The position numbers and the translations under genes were made by a program. Positions 30,544-38,435 of a stretch of 64,000 nucleotides of DNA are shown piece after piece. The notes beneath the pieces are model-generated. The model was not told where the DNA came from. It saw only the letters and a program-made list of their open reading frames with translations, and made no database searches. The stretch spans positions 496,001 to 560,000 of the forward strand of contig BLLK01000020.1 in assembly GCA_021927905.1 (NCBI GenBank). Direction: 5' to 3'. Position 1 is the first letter of the stretch, and each line of letters opens with the position of its first letter. Origin of the DNA: Chaetoceros tenuissimus (taxonomy: Eukaryota; Bacillariophyta; Thalassiosirophyceae; Chaetocerotales; Chaetocerotaceae).

Positions 30544-30559
30544 GGAATTTAGAAATTCC
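30544..30559 (-). promoter_or_regulatory. Histone-type 3' stem-loop after H2B (left)
   Basis: On the minus strand GGAATT TCTA AATTCC, preceded by AACCAACCAACA. It lies ~147 nt past the H2B stop. Confidence 0.75.
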
Positions 30560-30705
30560 TGTTGGTTGGTTTTATCATGTTAATGCACCTCTGTAGAGAC
30601 TACACAGGCACATGAACAAATAAATAATTGAAAGTCTTTTATCTTCTCTGCGTCAGACACAGTAAAAGATAAAACACTTAAAGCTCTAATCTGCTACCTC
30701 TCCAC

Positions 30706-31059
30706 TTAAGCAGAAGAGAACTTGGTTACTGCCTTGGTTCCCTCGGAAACAGCGTGCTTAGCAAGCTCTCCTGGAAGCATAAGACGAACAGCGGTCTGGA
30801 TCTCGCGGGAAGAAAGAGTTGCCTTCTTGTTGTAGGTAGCAAGCTTTCCTGCCTCAGTAGCGATACGCTCAAAGATATCGTTGATGAAGGAGTTCATGAT
30901 GGACATACCCTTCTTGGAGATTCCAGTATCTGGGTGTACCTGCTTCAATACCTTGTAGATATAGGAGGAGTAGGATTCAACACGCTTCTTGGATCTCTTT
31001 TTTCCAGTAGCTGCCTTCTTTGGTGCCTTTGCACTCTTCTTGGATGGGGTCTTTGCCAT
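30706..31059 (-). CDS. Histone H2B, left copy
   Basis: A 117-residue canonical H2B. A short Lys-rich tail ([20 protein letters not shown]) is followed by the histone fold: [61 protein letters not shown] and the terminal [12 protein letters not shown]. No intron. It is divergent from H2A across a 340-bp shared promoter, which should balance H2A-H2B dimer supply in S phase. The protein is identical to that of the right-arm copy at 54519-54872. Confidence 0.96.
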   Translation of the reverse strand: MAKTPSKKSAKAPKKAATGKKRSKKRVESYSSYIYKVLKQVHPDTGISKKGMSIMNSFINDIFERIATEAGKLATYNKKATLSSREIQTAVRLMLPGELAKHAVSEGTKAVTKFSSA

Positions 31060-31399
31060 TTTGAAATTAGGTGGTGATAAAATTGAATCTAATGAGATTG
31101 TGAGAACATGAAAGTGCCATAAAAGCTAACACATCCAACGAAAGGAAGCGCCAATATTTAGCCAATACCTTGGGGGGCGGAGGTATTTTTCACCCCTGGC
31201 TCGAGAAATGGCCTGCTTGTCGCACTTTGTCGTAGACTCTACGATGAAACCGTATTGCACGTAGCTCTCAGTACATTTCTACACTGAATCGAAATGTGGC
31301 GCGGCTTATAGTTGGCACGTTGAAAAGATGCCTTCTTTGAATGGCTCATAAAAACGCAGAGCGTTCATTTACAACACACATCTTTACAACTAATCAATC
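31060..31399. promoter_or_regulatory. Shared divergent H2B/H2A promoter (left)
   Basis: 340 bases with CCATAAAAGC near H2B and CTCATAAAAACG near H2A as likely TATA-type elements. The palindrome CGTAGACTCTACG sits at 31231-31243, and TTTCACCCC and ATGGCCTG are also found, inverted, in the H4/H3 promoter. The whole region is repeated practically base for base in the right arm. Confidence 0.7.
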
Positions 31400-31768
31400 A
31401 TGTCTGGAAAAGGAAAGGGAGGCCGTGGAGAGAAGAAATCCACCTCATCTTCTGCAAAGGCAGGACTTCAGTTCCCAGTGGGACGTATCGGACGTTACCT
31501 TCGTCAAGGAAAGTACGGAACCCGTATTGGAGGAGGAGCTCCAGTATACCTTGCAGCAGTTCTTGAGTACCTTTGTGCTGAGATTCTTGAGCTTGCAGGA
31601 AACGCTGCTCGTGACAACAAGAAGAGCCGTATTGTGCCAAGACACATTACTCTTGCTGTAAAGAACGATGAAGAGTTGAACAAGCTTCTTGGAGGAGTAA
31701 CTATTGCTGCTGGAGGAGTTCTTCCAAACATCCATGCTGTTCTTCTTCCAAAGAAGAGCTCCAAGTAA
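31400..31768 (+). CDS. Histone H2A, left copy
   Basis: A 122-residue canonical H2A. The N-terminus [13 protein letters not shown] leads to the fold with [19 protein letters not shown] and the acidic-patch region ([20 protein letters not shown]). [20 protein letters not shown] and [12 protein letters not shown] are textbook H2A. The C-terminal tail stops at KKSSK and has no SQ motif, so this is not an H2A.X form. No intron. Two 3' UTR elements follow: a 20-nt hairpin at 31840 and the histone stem-loop at 31886. The coding sequence appears identical to the right-arm copy even at silent sites. Confidence 0.96.
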   Translation: MSGKGKGGRGEKKSTSSSAKAGLQFPVGRIGRYLRQGKYGTRIGGGAPVYLAAVLEYLCAEILELAGNAARDNKKSRIVPRHITLAVKNDEELNKLLGGVTIAAGGVLPNIHAVLLPKKSSK

Positions 31769-31839
31769 GCAGTGAAGCTATTTGGATAGTCAATAGCTAT
31801 CACATAAACTCAATATATCTATATAGAGAGAGAAGGGAG

Positions 31840-31859
31840 AGAGGCAGCAATGTGTCTCT
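31840..31859 (+). promoter_or_regulatory. Second 3' UTR hairpin of H2A (left)
   Basis: AGAGGCA GCAATG TGTCTCT pairs as a 7-bp stem with one G-U pair and a 6-nt loop. The same sequence occurs 60 nt past the H3 stop at 52424-52443, followed by the same TTCTTCTTTC run. Confidence 0.55.
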
Positions 31860-31885
31860 TTCTTCTTTCCCCCAAACACACAACA

Positions 31886-31901
31886 GGAATTTTTAAATTC
31901 C
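31886..31901 (+). promoter_or_regulatory. Histone-type 3' stem-loop after H2A (left)
   Basis: GGAATT TTTA AATTCC, preceded by ACACAACA. It lies 118 nt past the H2A stop. Confidence 0.78.
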
Positions 31902-32135
31902 GTTTCACACAAACAGAGATTTTAATTGATCCTGACGATTCTTCTTTTTTTTAATGCATGAAGACGAGACGAAGATCTCTTGTCTTCTGAGATGGAAATT
32001 TTTAATATGAATTGAGGTGATCAAATTATTTTTATCTATTCATTTAATTCTATTTCAATTCTATAAGACACCACCCGATTGAAAAAGAAAAGATTGCCAT
32101 TGGACATCCTGTGCATTAGTATCTGTCCTTCCCTT

Positions 32136-33248
32136 TCATACTTCACTTTTCTTACGAAACATTACATTCTCTCCATACATATCTTTTTCTACATCGTCAA
32201 ATAGTTCCTTCCAGTGAGAATATGTCTTTGTAACATTTTTATGGGGTCCCATCAAGCCGCCATGCTTGTACAATTCATAATTCGCTTCGAAAAGGATCTG
32301 CAAAATACCCTCTTTTGCAGCTTTCTCATGGTCTTTTTTAAACTCCATCGCAATCTTTTCCACAAGCCCTGAACCCAAGAGTTTTCGTGCACCCTGCATA
32401 ACTTTCAATTCAAACAACTCAACATCTAATTTGAACAGCCCAATAGATGGTCTTGACTTGAACCATCCATGGCGCTCTGCAAATGAATCTAAGGTTGTAA
32501 CCTCTATTGGAACTTGCGAAATTTCCTCAGAAAAGCTTTCCTCTCTTTTTGGATCAACATAAAATGAAAATGATCCAGGATTTCTTGGGTCGCCTGTATT
32601 CCGTAAATGAAGAGCTACGTTTGTGTCGCCAGCTCCTTTCGATATAGGGAATATAAAGTTTTCCGCTGGTTCATCACGAAGCCAATTATTTAAACTCAAA
32701 GATTCACAGAAACGGACAGTATTCATGAGATTTGGTTCAAAAGTGTAAACTTGGGATGCACCATGTTGTGCTGCAACCAACGAGAACCAACCGATATTGC
32801 CTCCAACATCCAAGAAAATAGATTTTTCATTCCTCTTAGCCTTTTCTTCAAATATTTCAATGACTCTTTTCGTCAGCTGTTTTTCATAGTAGTAACCATA
32901 TTTCATTACATCTGATCTGACGTGATCAATTTCTCGATGATGTGTTGATACATAGAAAGGTTTTGCAGTATTTGTCAATCTCGAGTAGGATTGATAAAGT
33001 AGATTTCTTTCAGTGTGATTATTCATGATGTCTATTTCTTTTGCTTTAAACTTCTCGAGGAGATCTCTGCAGTCTGTAACTTCTGGATCTGGTGGTGTAA
33101 GCGAAGTTTGTTCCAACAAGAACTCATGGTTGATGAGTTTGGAGGTATTGATTTCTTGTTCAAGGAATTCAATATGGATCCATAACAAAAGAACACCCAA
33201 CCCAAAACATGATAGGAATATAACTTTCAACATCTCTCTGGCTTGCAT
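32136..33248 (-). CDS. FkbM-family SAM-dependent methyltransferase, membrane-anchored
   Basis: A 370-residue protein from the ATG at 33246-33248; the frame extends 20 codons further only to a TTG. An N-terminal hydrophobic segment (~7-24, VIFLSCFGLGVLLLWIHI) makes a type II signal anchor, so the catalytic part should face the ER/Golgi lumen. The SAM motif I is FLDVGGNIGWFSL (~142), followed by the acidic motif VYTFEPN. The FkbM signature LFKLDVELFELKVMQGARKLL lies near residue 275. FkbM enzymes O-methylate sugars or lipids; the substrate here is unknown. It lies inside the left arm of the inverted duplication, and the right arm keeps only its first ~100 codons. Confidence 0.85.
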   Translation of the reverse strand: MQAREMLKVIFLSCFGLGVLLLWIHIEFLEQEINTSKLINHEFLLEQTSLTPPDPEVTDCRDLLEKFKAKEIDIMNNHTERNLLYQSYSRLTNTAKPFYVSTHHREIDHVRSDVMKYGYYYEKQLTKRVIEIFEEKAKRNEKSIFLDVGGNIGWFSLVAAQHGASQVYTFEPNLMNTVRFCESLSLNNWLRDEPAENFIFPISKGAGDTNVALHLRNTGDPRNPGSFSFYVDPKREESFSEEISQVPIEVTTLDSFAERHGWFKSRPSIGLFKLDVELFELKVMQGARKLLGSGLVEKIAMEFKKDHEKAAKEGILQILFEANYELYKHGGLMGPHKNVTKTYSHWKELFDDVEKDMYGENVMFRKKSEV

Positions 33249-33682
33249 CTGATCACAATTCTTGTGCGTAGAACACGAGAAGAGAAGTATACGAGTAGCT
33301 CGCTTCAATATTTTATATTTCGTAGAGTTTTTAATTTTGCTTTTTCATCTGTTCGTTTTACTGATGACGGCCGGTTATTTCAGAATGGAAGAATTTCAAT
33401 TGAAATTGGTAAGAACCAAAAGAACTGATCGTAGATATTGTTTTTAGCGGGATATGACTATTTGATAATTCGATGACGTCATAAAAGCTAATTTGGCGGG
33501 ATTTTGGAAACCATTCTGGAATTTGAGAAGCATAACATCAGCCTCATATCTTCTTCCTTCATCGTCTTGAATTCATCTTTATTTTAAGAACACCGCACTT
33601 CACTTAGAGTATCTTCATCTCTACCTCAGTTGTACTTATAATTATATTTGCAAGTGTTGAACTTACCTTAAATGCAGTTCAT
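33249..33682. promoter_or_regulatory. Divergent spacer, FkbM gene / propeller pseudogene
   Basis: 434 bases. The first ~115 belong to the left arm of the inverted duplication; similarity to the right arm ends at about 33363. The rest is AT-rich and holds ATGACGTCAT at about 33472-33481, a perfect CRE-type palindrome. Confidence 0.5.
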
Positions 33683-35008
33683 ATGAGAAAGTCGAGAGTA
33701 TTCATTTTAGTTTTTACAATTTCAATTCTTGTCTTGGCAGCCTTGTGTGTGGGTCTAGTATTTGCTTTCTTGCCAAAGAAGGCAAAAGAAGAAGCACCTT
33801 CTTATGCTCCAAGCATCTCCTCGAGCCCTAGTCAAAGTCCAACTATATCCTCAGCACCAACCCGAACAAAGACGTATACTCTTTTGAAAACATTTGAGCT
33901 TGTAGGAGAAAGGAATGGCGATGCCTTTGGTGATTCCATTTCAATGAGTGCAGATGGAAGTATCCTCGCAGTTGGTGCAAGTAGTGGTGAATTAGATAAT
34001 TCTGGTCAATTAAACATAGGTTGGGTCAAAGTCTACAAACGAAACGAAGACAATGAAATGCTTCCATATGGATTGCCAATCTATGGTGCTCAAAACCCAG
34101 GTGCTCTTTTTGGATACAATTTATCTCTATCTCCAGATGGATCAACGCTTGAATAGCAATACAAAATGCTGAACGAGATGACGGAGCATGTTGCAACTTT
34201 GGAAGAGTTGTAGTCTATAGATATAATGATGGTGAAGACAAGAATGAATGGCGACAGATAGGATCAAATTTTGATGGTGAGAACCGAGGCAATTTTCTTG
34301 GTAGGTCACTCTCCCTTAACTACGATGGGAATATTCTTGCAATCGGTGGAAATAGACAAGTCAAGGTATTCATATTTGATACCTTGAATAAAGAGTGAAG
34401 ATCATTTGGAGAAGCTTTTGACGAATCAATATCATCCAGATATTTGGTTTCGCTTTCAGGAGATGGGCTTTTGCTTGCGATTGGAACTACAGAGCTAAGT
34501 CCAACAACTTCAAGCGTGAAAGTATATAAGTATAGTGGAGGCGGCTTCTTTGGACAATGGATTGAGTATACAAATGAGGAAATGTTTATATTTGATGACG
34601 GAATAAGCTCACTGTGTCTATCTTCTGACGGTAACACAGTAGCGTTTGTACATGGAAGAACTCTTGAAGTATATGAATATAGTAATAAAGAAGATGGGAG
34701 GTCAAATTACTTTTGAGATTCAAGAAGAAACATCTTCGTCATCGTTAACGTTGTCAGCAGATGGTAGAAAAGTCGTGGTTGGAATAATTGGCGTATCTTT
34801 TGATGAAATGCAAGTTTATACATTTAACAACAATGAGTGGAACTTGAGAAGAAGTCAAGAAATAGGCAAGGTTGACTCTCTTTCCGCTGTTCAAGAAGAG
34901 TTTGGAAAATCAGTAGCAATTACTTACGATGGTAACTACATTGCAGCAGGATCCACAGAAGATACAGGACCTGGATATGTATGGCTTTATGACTTCATGA
35001 TAGAGTAA
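33683..35008 (+). pseudogene. Beta-propeller (FG-GAP/PT-linked) membrane protein, broken
   Basis: The ATG at 33683 opens a type II anchor (FILVFTISILVLAALCVGLV), a Ser/Pro/Thr stalk and blade repeats of the kind DAFGDSISMSADGSILAVGAS. The frame stops at 34156 where a 1-nt shift restores NAERDDGACCNFGRVVVY. Further blades (NFLGRSLSLNYDGNILAIGG; VSLSGDGLLLAIG) run to a stop codon at about 34396 and on again. A second shift near 34690 leads to SLTLSADGRKVVVGI and the end at 35008. With two shifts and a stop it is a pseudogene of a host surface protein. Intact members of this diatom family are large secreted or anchored propellers of unknown function. Confidence 0.75.
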
Positions 35009-35262
35009 TTTAACAACAATTAATCATGGCTTCGTTCTTTTTGGAGAGGTTCTCTACGTACCCATCCAGATTCGATATGGTGTCGATCAACTTGATGACA
35101 CGTCAAATAAGCTATTTAGGGGCCTAAGTGAAGGTATCTTTTGACAAGCAGCGGCAGCAGCCGGCAGCAGAAAAAACAAATGCCTATCTATTGATGTTCA
35201 GTAGGTGATCATTCTAATACAGCATTTGCTAATAAATATAATACAAGGTGGAAATTGCTGTA
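35009..35262. other. Short spacer before the second F-box/ankyrin gene
   Basis: A 254-base spacer. GCAGCGGCAGCAGCCGGCAGCAG at about 35149-35171 (given here only as a GC-rich trinucleotide-like run) is unusual in this AT-rich DNA. Confidence 0.35.
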
Positions 35263-37539
35263 ATGAATTCAAACCAAAACGTTTCCGAATCGGGACGGAA
35301 AAGAGCACGAACAGCGGAGGCTTCTTGCTCCTCTAGTTCCATTGCTGTTAGGAACAAGAATGATGCTCCTAAAGCTAGTGTTTGTTCGTTTACTTTTCTT
35401 CGAGCAATAGAATTGAAATCCAAATTGAAATCTTTATCGAAAGAATTTCCAGAAATAAAGTACATTGTTGATGTTGATTTTGAAAATTTACAAACACATG
35501 TAGTAGAGGCCGCAGTAGAAAAGTATATGGATGATGGTGAAGATGAAATGAATGGAATGGCCGCTCTGAATCATTTAGTTCGCCAAGCATCTGGTTCTCA
35601 AAATGAAGAGAGTCTCTCTTCTCAAAGTGATGACAGTGATGATAGTAGCTTAGATAGTAATGAATACTTCGACGAGGACGATGATAGTATGCAAGAGGAA
35701 GAAGACAAGGAATCAGTACCGGAAACGGAGGCTAAGAAGCAAGAGGAAGATGAAGAAGAAAAGAAGCGCAAAGCTCAACTTTCCCTAAACTATGGAAAGA
35801 AAGAAATAGTCCCATTTCATTCTTTGCCAGATGAGGTTTTGAGTAATTGTTTGTCTTACGTAGGTAGAGGTCACTATGGATTAGTAGGTCTAGCATCGAA
35901 GAAGCTCTACACAGCCTACAAAGCTGAGTTTGGGAGAGAAACAGCATGCCTTGAAATGGCTTCAACAGTAAGTCTAGCAAATCATTGTCTCAGGAAACTT
36001 TGCAAGTATAGCAAAGATAAAGTTGAGTTGCTCAAAGCAGCGGCAGTGAATGGGAATCTTGATATTTTGCGGGCTGCTGTAGAAGATGGCTACGAATTGT
36101 GTCCATTAGTTGCGATGAAAAAGGGAAGAACTGTCTGTGGTAAAAATGTATTCTATTTTGGTGATGATTACTTTGAAATGCATTATAATTGGAAACCTGC
36201 AAACGTGAAACTTTCGAAGCTCGTGGAGAGAGGTCATTTGCATGTACTCAAGTATCTATACGAAGAACTTTTTTATGATGAGCTGCACAGGTACAGCCTA
36301 CCTGCTATTCAACACGGGCAAGTCGAGATGTTGCAGTGGTTGGATGATATTGGCTGTATGAAACCTAACAGTTTTGGTTTCATGGATGATTATGAATTGA
36401 AGAGTTTAGATTTTTGTAAGTTCGCAATTTTGAACGGAAGCGTGGAAGCACTCAAGTGGCTTCATGGGATTAAGGGCTACGTGATAAAGAATCACAACAA
36501 CAATGTTCTTGCCGATGCAATTAGTAGCAAATCTACAGAAATGATCCAATATTGCTTTGATCTTGGATACAACAATTTGGGCATTTACGGCGTCGAAGTT
36601 GCTATTAAAGAGACACAAAGTGTAGCAGTCTTTCGTTTGATGTACGAGCTAGGCTATGATTTTGGCAGATTCAAAATAAAAAAGTGGCATAGTATTTTAC
36701 GTGGTAGTAATTACACTGCCGATTACTTTGAAATCATCAGATTTCTCCGAAGTATCTCAATTCCATGGGATGATGGTTTTATGAAAGACATTGTACAATA
36801 TGGTACTCTAGAGATGATCCAGTATGCTTACGAAGATGGCTGTCCTTGGACAACTAGTGGAGAAGAATATACTTGTCTTTTCAAATGGAAAAGCCGAAGT
36901 GAGAGATGTACTTTAGAAAAATTTAACTATCTCATAAAAAATGGCTGCTCGTTTGACTATGAGGAGGATCATGTATATGGTTTGATGTTTGGACTTGAAG
37001 AATGGAAAGACTTCTTTTTGCTCGAGAATTTTGTTGGGAAGAACTCAAGTTTTGACAATATGCTTTTCAGGCGTTTTTTAGATCAAAGTGAGGTTTGGTT
37101 TGAAGGAATCGATTACCTGTTGGAAAAGGGCAAAGATATTCAGATATTCAAGTCGATTGAAGAAGTTTTTCATGTACGCCACCGTCGCCACGATATAGAT
37201 GTAATCAAATATTTTCATAGTCTAGGTTGGCCATGGTGCTTAGATAGCTCAAGAAACACTCAATTGCTTTCAGAAATTGCATGCTACAATGGGATATTTG
37301 ATGTCTTGTGGGCATACGACAATGGTTGTCATGGAGGGCATTCAGTTCAGTACGTAAAAGAGGAATGGGATAAGAATAGTTGCGATGCAGGAGGGGGTTT
37401 CATTGAGTACGTAAGAGAGAAATGGGAAAAGAAAGGAATCAGAAAGAGAGAAGAATGGAAAGAAAACCAGTACTGGTTTGAGGAGAATGAAATGCTAGAT
37501 GATACCTTTCTCGTTCGTAAGCATAGGGGACACGCATAA
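35263..37539 (+). CDS. F-box/ankyrin-like repeat protein
   Basis: A 758-residue protein from the first in-frame ATG; five more codons 5' begin at a GTG only. Residues ~1-25 are Ser-rich with a basic GRKRAR run. An acidic stretch (~120-170) follows. An F-box-like motif FHSLPDEVLSNCLSYVGRG lies at ~187-205. The rest is built of degenerate ankyrin-like repeats, for example LLKAAAVNGNLDILRAAVEDG, FCKFAILNGSVEALKWLHG and IVQYGTLEMIQYAYEDGCPW. The gene at 12591-14200 belongs to the same family. F-box links such proteins to SCF ubiquitin ligases, but the box is weak here and the role is inferred. Confidence 0.8.
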   Translation: MNSNQNVSESGRKRARTAEASCSSSSIAVRNKNDAPKASVCSFTFLRAIELKSKLKSLSKEFPEIKYIVDVDFENLQTHVVEAAVEKYMDDGEDEMNGMAALNHLVRQASGSQNEESLSSQSDDSDDSSLDSNEYFDEDDDSMQEEEDKESVPETEAKKQEEDEEEKKRKAQLSLNYGKKEIVPFHSLPDEVLSNCLSYVGRGHYGLVGLASKKLYTAYKAEFGRETACLEMASTVSLANHCLRKLCKYSKDKVELLKAAAVNGNLDILRAAVEDGYELCPLVAMKKGRTVCGKNVFYFGDDYFEMHYNWKPANVKLSKLVERGHLHVLKYLYEELFYDELHRYSLPAIQHGQVEMLQWLDDIGCMKPNSFGFMDDYELKSLDFCKFAILNGSVEALKWLHGIKGYVIKNHNNNVLADAISSKSTEMIQYCFDLGYNNLGIYGVEVAIKETQSVAVFRLMYELGYDFGRFKIKKWHSILRGSNYTADYFEIIRFLRSISIPWDDGFMKDIVQYGTLEMIQYAYEDGCPWTTSGEEYTCLFKWKSRSERCTLEKFNYLIKNGCSFDYEEDHVYGLMFGLEEWKDFFLLENFVGKNSSFDNMLFRRFLDQSEVWFEGIDYLLEKGKDIQIFKSIEEVFHVRHRRHDIDVIKYFHSLGWPWCLDSSRNTQLLSEIACYNGIFDVLWAYDNGCHGGHSVQYVKEEWDKNSCDAGGGFIEYVREKWEKKGIRKREEWKENQYWFEENEMLDDTFLVRKHRGHA

Positions 37540-37584
37540 TGCTACATGATAAGAATGTGCAAGAGATTGATTCGAAAAGTATTT

Positions 37585-37866
37585 AGGAGTTTGGAGATGA
37601 GCAGCTTGAGTCTAGATATTCCTTGTTTCAAATCAACTATTCCTCGTTGGAAAAGCTAGTCAATCATGGATACGCTTTTAGTTCCGAGATAAAGCAAGAA
37701 TCAATGACCTAAGAAGCATTTACGAAATTCAGCGAAATTTCCAAAATGAAAACTATCGAAAAAGACTCGCGCTATTTGTGCGAATGGGGGTTCAAGGCAA
37801 ATGAAATAATTTTGTGGATTTTTCTAAAGGCAGAATGGCTATTGTTTTGTAATAGTGTTTTGTAGT
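37585..37866 (+). pseudogene. Coding relic downstream of the ankyrin-like gene
   Basis: One frame reads like protein for about 90 codons with a single internal stop: EQLESRYSLFQINYSSLEKL, VNHGYAFSSEIKQESMT, stop, EAFTKFSEISKMKTIEK and RYLCEWGFKANE. Codon choice and composition look coding. It is probably the eroded end of another ankyrin-like family member. No start is present. Confidence 0.4.
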
Positions 37867-38435
37867 CTTTCTACAACCAATGCCCTCTTTAAATTTCCTA
37901 AAAATTAGTTACGTACTTCGACATTTTTTTTCTATGATCCCGTTCTTACCATATTGTTAGAATAAAACCTACTTTAATAAATTGAAATTTTGAGATTCAT
38001 CTAAAATGAAAAAACAAGTCTCTCCATTCATTTGTATTAAAATTTTGTACACAAACGTCATTGTTCATTTGGTCGTGGCCGTTAAAAACGGTTTTATGTG
38101 GTGATCTTTTGCCAGTTTACTGTGTACTGTACCTTTTAGTATCTTTCACTATTTATTACTCTATTGCAGCCATTTACTGGCTTAACTTTACTATTCTCAT
38201 AGCTTATTCAAATGTTATAGGAGGTGTATCCCGAAATAATAAATTGCACGAAAAAGAAAGATTTTCGGTCGTGGATACAAGATGTGTTCTCACTGCTTCG
38301 CACTTCCTTTCATTGTTGTTCCGTGATGATCTTTGCGATCTCCATCAAGACGAGAACTAGCTGAAGCCTATTGCACAGACTACTTATACCACAAATTCAA
38401 TTCTATTCAAAATAGTTACCCCTTTAGATACAAAC
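37867..38435. other. Spacer, no gene seen
   Basis: 569 AT-rich bases. A 99-codon open frame at 38061-38360 lacks any recognisable feature and is not called. The end should hold the promoter of the next gene. Confidence 0.4.

Larger units (their letters stand above)
28665..33363 (+). repeat. Left arm of a large inverted duplication (histone block)
   Basis: Carries H1(+), H2B(-), H2A(+) and an FkbM methyltransferase(-). The right arm at about 53147-57030 has the same order in mirror image. H2A, H2B and their shared promoter are almost identical; the outer ends and the methyltransferase part differ more. Arm ends are set by eye where the similarity fades, to within perhaps 50 bases. Confidence 0.85.

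Noticed and set aside
31341-31803. Long open frames on other phases and strands of H2A, mirrored at 53664-54237
   Set aside because: They follow from the codon bias of the histone gene and translate to Ser/Leu-rich sequence without features.
38061-38360. 99-codon plus-strand frame upstream of the 942-residue protein
   Set aside because: Residue content (Tyr, Ile, Leu, Cys-rich) is that of AT-rich non-coding DNA; no similarity seen.
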